Source of the DNA: JAJDTT01 sp965116695
GTDB lineage: Bacteria > Acidobacteriota > UBA6911 > RPQK01 > JAJDTT01
Direction of reading: 5' to 3'
Length of the DNA: 64,000 bases
Assembly: GCA_965116695.1 (NCBI GenBank)
Contig: OZ220706.1
Span: 1,364,001-1,428,000 of the forward strand
Shown here: positions 33,441 to 40,894 of the stretch, piece after piece
Numbering within the stretch: position 1 is the stretch's first letter
Layout: every line of letters begins with the position of its first letter
Made by a program: the position numbers and the translations under genes
The notes under the pieces: generated by a model
Database searches by the model: none
What the model saw: only the letters and a program-made list of their open reading frames with translations
What the model was told of the DNA's origin: nothing

Positions 33441-34787
33441 ATGACCCAGCCGCAGGTTCCAGGCGCCCTGTTGCTCCAGGACCCGGCCTATGACTATCCG
33501 GTGGTGGAGAGAGGCGAGGGGATCTACGTCTACGACGGCGCCGGCAAGCGCTACATCGACGGCACCGCGGGAGCGGGCAACGTCATTCTGGGACACGGAC
33601 GCCGCCGCATCGCCCGGATCATGGCGGACCAGGCGGGCAAACTGGCGTTCGTCTTCACCGCCCATTTCGCCAATCCGGTGGCGGCCGAACTGGCTGGACG
33701 TCTGGCGAACAAGGCGCCGGGCCGCTTGAACCACGCCTACTTCGTGTCGGGCGGCTCGGAAGGAGTCGAGACCGCGCTGAAGCTGGCCCGGCTCTACCAC
33801 CTCCGGCGGGGCCAAGGCCAGAAACACCAGGTCATCGCGCGTTGGACCAGCTATCACGGCGCCACCCTGGGAGCCCTGTCGACCACGGGTTCCGGCGTCC
33901 GCCAGGCCTACAGCCCCTGGCTTCCCGGCTTCGACCACATCGACCCCTGCCTGCCTCGCGCCTGCGTCTTCGACGGATGCGGCGAAACCTGCACCCTCGC
34001 CTGCGTCCAGGAACTGGAGCGGGCCATCGTCCGGGCCGGTCCTGAGAACGTGGCCGCCTTCGTGGCCGATCCCATCGTCCTGGCCGCCGGCTCCGTGAGC
34101 CTTCCGCCGGCCGACTACTTCCCCCGGGTCCGGGAGATTTGCGACCGCCACGACGTGCTCTGGATCGCCGACGAAGTGGTCACCGGCTTCGGCCGGACAG
34201 GGCGGTTCTTCGGCGTCCAGCACTGGGACGCGGTTCCGGACATCATGGCCTTCGGCAAAGGGGTCAGCAGCGGCTACCTGCCCATGGGTGGAGCACTATT
34301 CACCGACGAGATCCGGCAGGTGCTGGAAGACAAGAAAGACCCCCTCCCCCACGTCTTCACCTACGTGAACAACCCTCTCGCCGCCCGGGTCGGCCTCGCC
34401 GTCCTGGACCTGATGGAAGAGGAGAATATCGTGGAGAGATCGGCCTCCATGGGGGAATATCTGCTGGAGCGAATCCGGACCTTGCGGAGTCATCCGATCG
34501 TGGGCGACGTTCGGGGCCGGGGATTGCTGGTGGGTTTCGAGCTGGTGCGCAGCCGGAAGCCCTACACCTACTTCCCCCCCTCGCTGAAGGTCCACGAGCG
34601 ACTGCACCGGCACCTCATCCGGCAGGGACTCTCGGTTGCCGCGGCGGGCGGTCCCGGCGACGGGAGCCCCGGAGACGGCATTCGCATCTTCCCTCCCCTG
34701 GTCATCACGCGGGAGCAGGTCGACGAGATCGTCGCGATGCTGGACGAGGGACTCCGGGTGATTCGGCGTCAGATCGAGAGGGAGTGA
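33441..34787 (+). CDS. Class III (omega) aminotransferase
   Basis: A 448-residue PLP-dependent aminotransferase. GIYVYDGAGKRYIDGTAGAG is the class III N-terminal signature; ADEVVTGFGRTGRFFGVQHW holds the Asp that binds the pyridine N; the PLP Lys is in PDIMAFGKGVSSGYLPMG. The start at 33441 is supported by GGGAGG at 33429-33434; the frame is open further upstream without such a site. Substrates of the family include beta-alanine, GABA and ornithine; the substrate here is not known. A zinc-ribbon gene starts three bases after the stop. Confidence 0.93.
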   Translation: MTQPQVPGALLLQDPAYDYPVVERGEGIYVYDGAGKRYIDGTAGAGNVILGHGRRRIARIMADQAGKLAFVFTAHFANPVAAELAGRLANKAPGRLNHAYFVSGGSEGVETALKLARLYHLRRGQGQKHQVIARWTSYHGATLGALSTTGSGVRQAYSPWLPGFDHIDPCLPRACVFDGCGETCTLACVQELERAIVRAGPENVAAFVADPIVLAAGSVSLPPADYFPRVREICDRHDVLWIADEVVTGFGRTGRFFGVQHWDAVPDIMAFGKGVSSGYLPMGGALFTDEIRQVLEDKKDPLPHVFTYVNNPLAARVGLAVLDLMEEENIVERSASMGEYLLERIRTLRSHPIVGDVRGRGLLVGFELVRSRKPYTYFPPSLKVHERLHRHLIRQGLSVAAAGGPGDGSPGDGIRIFPPLVITREQVDEIVAMLDEGLRVIRRQIERE

Positions 34788-34790
34788 GAC

Positions 34791-35063
34791 ATGCGGGAAC
34801 GGGACTTCTATCGGGAACGGCGTGAAACCAAGAAAGCACGGTTTACCTGTCCCTACTGCCGGCAATCGGGCGACTTCCAGGTCCGCTGGCTGGTGCGGGA
34901 GAAGAAGGGCCGCCTGCCCTATCGCGCCAACCCGGAAGACCGCCGCCGCTTCGCCAAGATCCGCTCCTACATGGTTCGCGAGGACGAGTACCTCTTCTGC
35001 CCCAACCCCAGGTGCCGCCGGCGCTTCGAGATCCCCAGCCAACAATCGGTCGTGTTGTTGTAG
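34791..35063 (+). CDS. Small zinc-ribbon protein downstream of the aminotransferase
   Basis: A 90-residue basic protein with two Cys pairs: CPYC (about residue 20) and CPNPRC (about residue 74), 50 residues apart. The spacing and the many Arg/Lys residues suggest a zinc-stabilised nucleic-acid-binding fold. It begins three bases after the aminotransferase stop, so it is co-transcribed. A protein of similar type is found at 23216-23626. No family was recognised. Confidence 0.7.
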   Translation: MRERDFYRERRETKKARFTCPYCRQSGDFQVRWLVREKKGRLPYRANPEDRRRFAKIRSYMVREDEYLFCPNPRCRRRFEIPSQQSVVLL

Positions 35064-35066
35064 GGG

Positions 35067-35118
35067 AGCGGCGTGTTTCACGCGCCGACTGGAGCGGCGC
35101 GTTTCACGCGCCGATTGG
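35067..35118. repeat. Two-copy hairpin array (left of the IS110 element)
   Basis: A 26-base unit, beginning AGCGGCGTGTTTCACGCGCC and continuing GACTGG or GATTGG, occurs twice in tandem (35067-35092, 35093-35118). Each unit forms a GGCG(T/C)G...CACGCGCC hairpin. The same unit is present four times on the other side of the IS110 element in the same orientation. Confidence 0.88.
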
Positions 35119-35198
35119 AGTATCCATGTTGCAAGTAGTGGGTTGTAAGTTGGGGTATCCCTCCCGTGTCGTTCGACGGTGATGTGTTCAATCTGCGG

Positions 35199-36164
35199 TT
35201 AACACATGATCTGTCCGGCCGGTCCACGAGGCGCTTCGGGCAACCAGGTGCGGTCCTGACGGACCAGAGTGTTGGCCAGGACGATGAGCTTGCGCATCAC
35301 GGCGACGAGAGCGACCTTGCCGGGCTTGCCGCGTTCGGTCAGTCTCCGGAACACGTCGGCCAAGTCGCGGTTCCAGCGCAGAGTCGAGACGGCCGGCATG
35401 TACAGCAGCCGTCGCGCCCGTCGTCGTCCGCCGCGGATAAACGCCCGGCCCTGCCAAGTCCCCGACTCGCGGGGCACGGCGGCCAGTCCGGCCAGACTGG
35501 CGGCGGCCTTGCCGGTGAGAGTCCCCAGCTCCGGCATCTCGGCCAGCAGACCCGCCGCGGTCGTGGCGGCGATCCCGGGAATGGAGGTGAGGATCTCCAA
35601 CTTGCGCGCCCGCTCCGGATCCGACTGGATCAGTTGCTGGAGCTTGCGGTCGATGGCCCGCACGTGGCGCTCGAACAGGTTGATCTGGGTCTGGGTCTGC
35701 CGCTTGAGCAGAGGGTCGCGCAGCTGGGCGCGGCGGTTGAGCGCGGCCGTGCGCTGGCGCACCAGCGAGTCCCGGGAGGTCTGCAGTTCCTGGAGCCGGC
35801 GTTGCGTCTTGGACGGCGCCGGAGTCGGGCGCAGATCCAGGCTGGCGGCCATCTGGGCCAGCATCCGGGCGTCGACCGTGTCGGTCTTGGCGCGGCTCCC
35901 GGTCGCTTCGGCGAAGCGCCGCGCCTGCCAGGGATTGACCCTGGCCAGCGGCAGCTTCGCTTGGCTCAGCGCTTCCTCGAAGTCCCGGTGGTAGGGGCCG
36001 GTGGCCTCGTACGCGACGCACTCGACTGGAGTTCCGATCCAGTCGATGAGCGCCTGGAAGCCGCCTTGGTCATTGGCGAACCGGGCGGATTGGCCGTCCA
36101 CCCGCCGGTGAGCCTCCAGGTGCGCTTTCGAGATGTCGATGCCTACGGTATGCTGTTTCATCAT
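35199..36164 (-). CDS. IS110-family transposase
   Basis: A 321-residue DEDD transposase of the IS110 family. The N-terminal RuvC-like part has D10 in HTVGIDISKAHLE, the Glu in VAYEATGPYH, and the Asp pair in KTDTVDARMLAQ. The C-terminal Transposase_20 part has LTSIPGIAATTAAGLLAEMP, the helix-hairpin-helix region, and then the conserved Ser region PAVSTLRWN. It appears complete. IS110 elements use a bridge RNA transcribed from their non-coding end, here expected upstream of the ATG (36165-36400). Confidence 0.95.
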   Translation of the reverse strand: MMKQHTVGIDISKAHLEAHRRVDGQSARFANDQGGFQALIDWIGTPVECVAYEATGPYHRDFEEALSQAKLPLARVNPWQARRFAEATGSRAKTDTVDARMLAQMAASLDLRPTPAPSKTQRRLQELQTSRDSLVRQRTAALNRRAQLRDPLLKRQTQTQINLFERHVRAIDRKLQQLIQSDPERARKLEILTSIPGIAATTAAGLLAEMPELGTLTGKAAASLAGLAAVPRESGTWQGRAFIRGGRRRARRLLYMPAVSTLRWNRDLADVFRRLTERGKPGKVALVAVMRKLIVLANTLVRQDRTWLPEAPRGPAGQIMC

Positions 36165-36294
36165 TTCCGGTCTCCTGTGCTTGTCATTCGGGCCTTGATG
36201 CCCTCGTATCCATTCAGGACATCGGGAAAGACGGTGGCTGACCTAACTCCAGATCGGCTCTTCCAGTCAGCGGCGTGACGGTCCAGCCACCGCC

Positions 36295-36322
36295 GTCCGG
36301 GTCGCTCAGGAGCGACCCGGAC
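36295..36322. repeat. Perfect 13-bp palindrome upstream of the IS110 transposase
   Basis: GTCCGGGTCGCTC (36295-36307) and its exact inverse GAGCGACCCGGAC (36310-36322) are separated by two bases. The pair lies about 130 bases upstream of the transposase ATG. It may be part of the bridge RNA fold, an element end or a terminator for the neighbouring transcript. Confidence 0.8.
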
Positions 36323-36919
36323 ACACTCGTGTCAACGTAAACTGAGTCTCCAGCTTTGCAAATCTTTCGATAGGCCAGCGAGGGTTCCCTCCCGGGTGGG
36401 ACTCCTGCGATCGCCCGGACGGGCCGCAGTGTCCCTTCCCGGTTCCCGACGCCCCAGCGACCGGCGCCGGATCGGCCGGGCACAGCTTGCGGGTCTCGCC
36501 GTCCCGGGCCCGGAACCCCGCCGCCTCGTTGGGGAACTGCTTCGACCGTCCCGAAGGCCACTGCTCCGCATCCCAAGACGCCTTCGAGAGGTCCCCACCC
36601 ACCGGCGTTGAGGGCTCCGGTGGCCTCGTTGCTTCCTCCGGTGCTGGTCGTGCGAGCCGGGGACGCTCGCGTCTCCATTCCGGACGTTGCGAAAGATGGT
36701 GGCGGCCCCACCGAGCCAAACCCGGACGATGGCGGGATCAACGTCTTGACACATTCGGTCACCACTGGCGGCGTTCACGGGGGCAGGGGGGGCCAGCCCC
36801 CCCTGGTCACCCGGAACCCCCCTGTGGAAAATCAGAGATTTCCCACAGGGTGCTCCCTCTTTGCTTTCTTTACAATCCGTACCCCCACAAGAAGAAAGAG
36901 AGACAAAAACTAACAGACA
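36323..36919. other. Unexplained non-coding block beside the IS110 element
   Basis: About 600 bases without a convincing gene. Open frames on both strands here have low-complexity composition and no known motif. A strong imperfect hairpin lies around 36821-36850 (CCCTGTGGAAA with TTTCCCACAGGG), next to a run of G and C. The block may be part of the mobile element, a decayed element or a structured RNA. Confidence 0.4.
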
Positions 36920-37095
36920 AGCGGCGTGTTTCACGCGCCGATTGGAGCGGCGTGTTTCACGCGCCGATTGGAGCGGCGTGTTTCACGCGCCGACAAGCGG
37001 CGTGTTTCACGCGCCGCCTCTCCAAAGCGGCAATAGGCGAAAGAATTCAGGGCGCCTAAAAGACGCCCTTCCAATGGGCGACTGGAAAGTCGCCC
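36920..37095. repeat. Four-copy hairpin array plus two further hairpins (right of the IS110 element)
   Basis: The unit starting AGCGGCGTGTTTCACGCGCC occurs at 36920, 36946, 36972 and 36996; the first two are followed by GATTGG. Two related hairpins follow: GGGCG...CGCCC (37050-37068) and GGGCGAC...GTCGCCC (37076-37095), joined by TTCCAAT. This is the largest array in the window. Confidence 0.88.
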
Positions 37096-37212
37096 CACCA
37101 GCCGCCCCACCAGCCGCCCCTCCAGTCCCCCTCCTGAGCCTCTTGCGCCTCCAATGCGGAACGAATACGATCTGCACTGCTTTTGTTCGGAACGGATACG
37201 GAGACCATCGAC

Positions 37213-38823
37213 ATGCAATTGCACTTCGCCGATCACGTGGTCCTGGTGGCCTATCTGGGAGCCATGATGTTTCTGGGTTGGCGCCTCTCCCGGGGCCAGA
37301 AGACCGGCGAGGAATACTTCCTGGGCGGACGGCGGCTCCCCTGGTTCGCCGTGGGCATCAGCATCATCGCTTCCCTGCTCTCCAGCATCAGTTTCCTGGC
37401 CTACCCCGGCGTGGTCTGGCGTTTCGGCTTCGGAAACCTGATGAGCACCTTCCTCGGTTTTCCCCTCCACGTGTTGTTCATCCTGCTGCTGACCATCCCC
37501 TTCTTCGTCCGCTTCCGTTTCACCACCGCCTACGAATACCTGGAGCACCGTTACGGCCTCTCGGCGAGGCTCCTGGGCGCTTCCATGTTCCTGATGTTCG
37601 TATCGGTGCTGATGATGGTGATCGTCCTGGTCTCATCCCGGGCCCTGGCCGTGGCCACCGGAATTCCCCTGATCGCCATCATCCTCACCGTGGGGGTCGT
37701 GGCCACGGTCTACACCATGATGGGCGGGATCCGGGCCGTGGTCTGGACCGACGTGATCCAGGTGGCGCTGCTCCTGGGCGGCGGCTTCTTCACCATCGGC
37801 TACGTGGCCTGGGCCACCGGCACCAACCTCTTCGACTGGATGGAAGTGGTCAGCGCCCGGGACAACGAGAGCTTCACCTTCTTCTCCCCCGATCCCACGC
37901 TGCCGGCGACGGTGGTCACCTTCACCTTGACCGACGCGCTCTGGATCGTCGTCGCCCACTGCGCCAACCAGATGACCATGCAACGCTACTTCAGCACGGT
38001 GAACGTCGAGGCCAGCAAACGGAGTTTCGTCACCGGGGCGGTCACCGGCGTGATCATCATCCTGGTCCTCACCATCGTGGGCGCCAGCCTGGTCTACTAC
38101 TTCACCCAGGGACCCGAGCCCCTTCCCGGTCACATCGACCTGGCCAGCGGCAAGGACCGCGACAGCATCTTCCCCTTCTTCGTCGCCTCCCGAGTCCCGG
38201 CCGGCCTGGCCGGCCTCATCTTCGCCGCATTGCTGGCGGCGGCCATGTCGACCATCGATTCCGGGGTGAACTCCTTCGCCACCGTGGCCACCGTCGACTT
38301 CGGACGCCTTCGAAAGAAGAAGAAACCCGTCGACGAGGTCCGGCAGGCCCGCATCATCACCCTGGTCGTTGGATTGGCGGTGACGTGCGGGGCCCTGTTC
38401 CTGGACAACCTCACCGGCTCGGACGACATCCTCACCATCCTGCCCAAGACCTTCAACGCCCTGGTCGGTCCCATGGGCGGGCTGTTCCTGGCGGGGATGT
38501 TTCTCCCCCGTGCCGGCCTCCGGACCGTCTGGCCCGCAGCCATCATCGGCTTCATGACATCCCTGGTCGTCGCGTATTCCCAGCCCCTGCTCCAGTCCCT
38601 CGGCCCGTCGGCCCAGCAGACCCTGGTGGCGATGTTGGGAGACAGCTTCGGTCCGCGGCTGATCGAGAAGGGGATGGGATTCACCTGGATCATGCCCACC
38701 TCCTTCGTCGCCAGCTTCGGCACGGCCTGGATCCTGAGCCTGATCTTTCCCAACCGGAAACAGGACCGCCTCGCCGGGCTGACCTGGAAGACCCGGCACG
38801 AGAAGACCTGGTTGACTTCGTAG
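37213..38823 (+). CDS. Sodium:solute symporter (SSS family)
   Basis: A 536-residue membrane protein with about 13 hydrophobic segments in the LeuT-like fold of the SSS family. Typical pieces are GWRLSRGQKTGEEYFLGGRR, the first-helix region, ASLLSSISFLAYPG, the TM5 stretch YTMMGGIRAVVWTDVIQ with the conserved GG-x-x-A-V-x-x-T-D-x-x-Q pattern, and AALLAAAMSTIDSGVNS, the sodium-site helix. SSS members import sugars, amino acids, nucleosides or carboxylates with Na+. The substrate is unknown. The ATG at 37213 is chosen because the hydrophobic chain begins there; TTG 37183 is in frame. Confidence 0.9.
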   Translation: MQLHFADHVVLVAYLGAMMFLGWRLSRGQKTGEEYFLGGRRLPWFAVGISIIASLLSSISFLAYPGVVWRFGFGNLMSTFLGFPLHVLFILLLTIPFFVRFRFTTAYEYLEHRYGLSARLLGASMFLMFVSVLMMVIVLVSSRALAVATGIPLIAIILTVGVVATVYTMMGGIRAVVWTDVIQVALLLGGGFFTIGYVAWATGTNLFDWMEVVSARDNESFTFFSPDPTLPATVVTFTLTDALWIVVAHCANQMTMQRYFSTVNVEASKRSFVTGAVTGVIIILVLTIVGASLVYYFTQGPEPLPGHIDLASGKDRDSIFPFFVASRVPAGLAGLIFAALLAAAMSTIDSGVNSFATVATVDFGRLRKKKKPVDEVRQARIITLVVGLAVTCGALFLDNLTGSDDILTILPKTFNALVGPMGGLFLAGMFLPRAGLRTVWPAAIIGFMTSLVVAYSQPLLQSLGPSAQQTLVAMLGDSFGPRLIEKGMGFTWIMPTSFVASFGTAWILSLIFPNRKQDRLAGLTWKTRHEKTWLTS

Positions 38824-38858
38824 AGACGGGTGAATTCTCAGCAGTAGACTAGGGACCC

Positions 38859-39797
38859 ATGGAATACAGACGTCTTGGAAGAACCGATCTCCAGGTGAGC
38901 GCCATCGGCTTCGGCGGCGCCACCTTCGGCCGCGAAATCGACCAGCCCACCGCCTGGATGCTGCTGGACCGGGCCCTGGAACGGGGGATCACCCTCATCG
39001 ACACCGCCGAGTCCTACAGCAAGCGGGAGTCGGAGCGGATGATCGGCGAGTGGCTGCGGGCGCGGGGCACGCGGCAGCAGATCGTCCTGGCCACCAAGTG
39101 CGGTTTCACCGGACCGCTGGACGGTCCCAAGGTGACGCAGAAGATCGAGCAGAGCCTCCGGACGCTTCAGACCGACGTCATCGATCTCTTCCAGCTCCAC
39201 CACTGGCCCCGGGAGGGAGATCCGGTGGACGAGATCCTGGAGGCTTTCTCCAGAGCCGTGGAGCAGGGCAAGGTGCGCTACCTGGGGCTCAGCAACTCGG
39301 CCGCGTGGCAGTTGTGCAAGGCGCTCTGGACCCAGGACAAGAACGGCTGGGCCCGATTCGATTCCATCCAGCCCCAGTACAACCTTTCGGACCGGTCCCT
39401 GGAGGCGGAGGTGGCGCCCCTCTGCCGGGACCAGGGACTGGGCATTCTCTCCTACAGCCCCCTGGGCGGCGGATTCCTCACCGGCAAATACTCGCCCACG
39501 GGACCGCTGCCGACGGGAACCCGTTTCGACCTGGCCAGGGACTGGCAGGACGACTACTTCTTCCCGCGCGCCTTTTCGCTGGTGGAACGGCTGAAGGCCG
39601 TATCCCGGGAAACGGGCCGGTCCATGGTGGATCTTGCCCTGGCCTGGGCTCTGTCCCAACCTCAGATCACGTCGGTCCTGATCGGCGGCCGGCGGCCCGG
39701 CCACATCGACCAGGCGTTCGACACTTTGGCCGCGGGCCTGACCCCGGAGCTGCGGGACCGGCTGGACCGGATCTCCGACCCTGCCAGCTTCGGCTGA
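38859..39797 (+). CDS. Aldo/keto reductase
   Basis: A 312-residue TIM-barrel NADPH-dependent reductase. The catalytic set is present: Asp48 and Tyr53 in IDTAESYSK, Lys80 in VLATKCGF, and His114/115 in LFQLHHW. YSPLGGGFLTGKY is the usual AKR strand. It probably reduces aldehydes or sugars. It follows the symporter on the same strand with a 35-base gap. An in-frame start at 38859 is preferred because MEYRRLGRTDLQVSAIGFGG is the family N terminus. Confidence 0.93.
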   Translation: MEYRRLGRTDLQVSAIGFGGATFGREIDQPTAWMLLDRALERGITLIDTAESYSKRESERMIGEWLRARGTRQQIVLATKCGFTGPLDGPKVTQKIEQSLRTLQTDVIDLFQLHHWPREGDPVDEILEAFSRAVEQGKVRYLGLSNSAAWQLCKALWTQDKNGWARFDSIQPQYNLSDRSLEAEVAPLCRDQGLGILSYSPLGGGFLTGKYSPTGPLPTGTRFDLARDWQDDYFFPRAFSLVERLKAVSRETGRSMVDLALAWALSQPQITSVLIGGRRPGHIDQAFDTLAAGLTPELRDRLDRISDPASFG

Positions 39798-39826
39798 CGA
39801 CCCCGGACCAGGAGCGTTCTCCTTTC

Positions 39827-40894
39827 GTGCGTGTCGCCTTCTACTACCATCAGGATCGGCCGGTTCCGCCCGATCATGAAGGGAGCAATCCCTACGGCGC
39901 CCTGCTCACCGAGGCCCTGGAGCGCCGCGGCGTCGAGGTGGAGTACACCCGGGACTGCAGCCCCGGATACCTGCGCAGGAACAGCGGACGGATCCAGGTG
40001 CTCCATTTCCATTGGCCCCACCATGACTACTTCCATCCGGAACGCCGCATCATGGAGGAGCGGATGCGGGAGATGGCGGCCTCCTTGGAGCTGGCCCGGG
40101 AACTGGGCTACAAGATCGCCTGGACCGCCCACAACATCTATCCCCACAACCGGCTCCACCGGTCCATCGACCACGAGTTCCGGCTCGTGATCTGCCGGCT
40201 GGCCGACGCCGTCATTGCCCACTGCCCGGTCAACGCCCGAGGGTTGGAGGAACGCTTCGGACGCACTCGGCGGGTCTTCGTCATCCCCCACGGACATTTC
40301 ATCGACGTGTACCGGACCGGCTTCACGCGCCGTCAGGCCCGGCGGGAACTGGAGATACCGGAAGACGCCTTCGCCTACGGGTTCATCGGCGGCATCCTGC
40401 CCTACAAGGGGATCGAGGAGTTGGTCTCCGCGTTCGAGCGGCTCACGGCAGGGGAGTCCTGGCTGCTGCTGGCCGGCGGTGGTCCCGGTGACTTTCCGGA
40501 ACGCATCCGCCGCCGCGTCGCGGGGCGTCCCCGAATCGTCTCCAAGATCGTCGACGGCGACATGCAGGCCACGAACCGGGAGCTCCTCCTGTTCCTGGAA
40601 GCCAGCGACGTGGCGGTGTTCCCCTTCCGGGCCACCATGACCTCGGGGAGCGTCATCCTGGCCCTCTCCCGGGCCCGTCCCGTCATCGCTCCGGCGCTGG
40701 GCTGCCTCCCGACGGTCGTTTCTCCCGGAGCCGGACTGCTCTATGATCCGGGGCAGACGCAGCCGCTCCTGCGAGCCATGGAAGAAGCCCGAGCCTGGGA
40801 CCGTGAGGCCGCCTCGGCGGCCGCCCTGGAGAGCGTCCGGCGCTTCGACTGGGACCGGATCGCGGAACAGACCCTGGAGGCCTATCGCGCGTGA
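39827..40894 (+). CDS. Glycosyltransferase (GT4-like)
   Basis: A 355-residue glycosyltransferase. MRVAFYYHQD starts the N-terminal Rossmann-like domain; HFHWPHHDY and AWTAHNIYPHNRLHR are typical of the GT4-like family acting on bacterial polysaccharides. The C-terminal domain has FGFIGG-like IGGILPYKGIEELVSAFERL, and SDVAVFPFRATMTSGSVILA before the final helices. It transfers a nucleotide-activated sugar at the inner face of the membrane. The GTG at 39827 is chosen; the same frame is open upstream through the AKR gene, but only as shadow sequence. Its stop overlaps the heparinase-like start (GTGA). Confidence 0.85.
   Translation: MRVAFYYHQDRPVPPDHEGSNPYGALLTEALERRGVEVEYTRDCSPGYLRRNSGRIQVLHFHWPHHDYFHPERRIMEERMREMAASLELARELGYKIAWTAHNIYPHNRLHRSIDHEFRLVICRLADAVIAHCPVNARGLEERFGRTRRVFVIPHGHFIDVYRTGFTRRQARRELEIPEDAFAYGFIGGILPYKGIEELVSAFERLTAGESWLLLAGGGPGDFPERIRRRVAGRPRIVSKIVDGDMQATNRELLLFLEASDVAVFPFRATMTSGSVILALSRARPVIAPALGCLPTVVSPGAGLLYDPGQTQPLLRAMEEARAWDREAASAAALESVRRFDWDRIAEQTLEAYRA

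Larger units (their letters stand above)
35199..36322 (-). mobile_element. IS110-family insertion sequence (minimal extent, ends undefined)
   Basis: The extent is set by the transposase and by the non-coding segment upstream of it up to a perfect palindrome. IS110 elements lack terminal inverted repeats and usually make no target-site duplication, so exact ends cannot be read. Hairpin arrays of one family lie on both sides (35067-35118 and 36920-37020), consistent with insertion near or into such an array. Confidence 0.7.

Noticed and set aside
36323..36919. Group II intron fragment
   Set aside because: The region has stem-loop-rich GC sequence, but no recognisable domain V (AGC...GTT) hairpin or intron reverse transcriptase was found.
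36214..36934. Several overlapping minus-strand open frames of about 140-200 codons beside the IS110 gene
   Set aside because: They overlap each other in different frames, have Pro/Gly/Arg/Ser-rich composition and no motif; more likely structured non-coding sequence.
36920..37020. CRISPR-like array
   Set aside because: Units of 26 bases follow each other directly with no unique spacers of constant length, and there are no cas genes; it is a tandem hairpin array.
39050..39826. N-terminal extension of the glycosyltransferase in the frame overlapping the aldo/keto reductase
   Set aside because: The extension has shadow composition (Arg/Gly/Pro/His-rich), while the AKR frame has full catalytic motifs; the GTG at 39827 gives a normal GT start.
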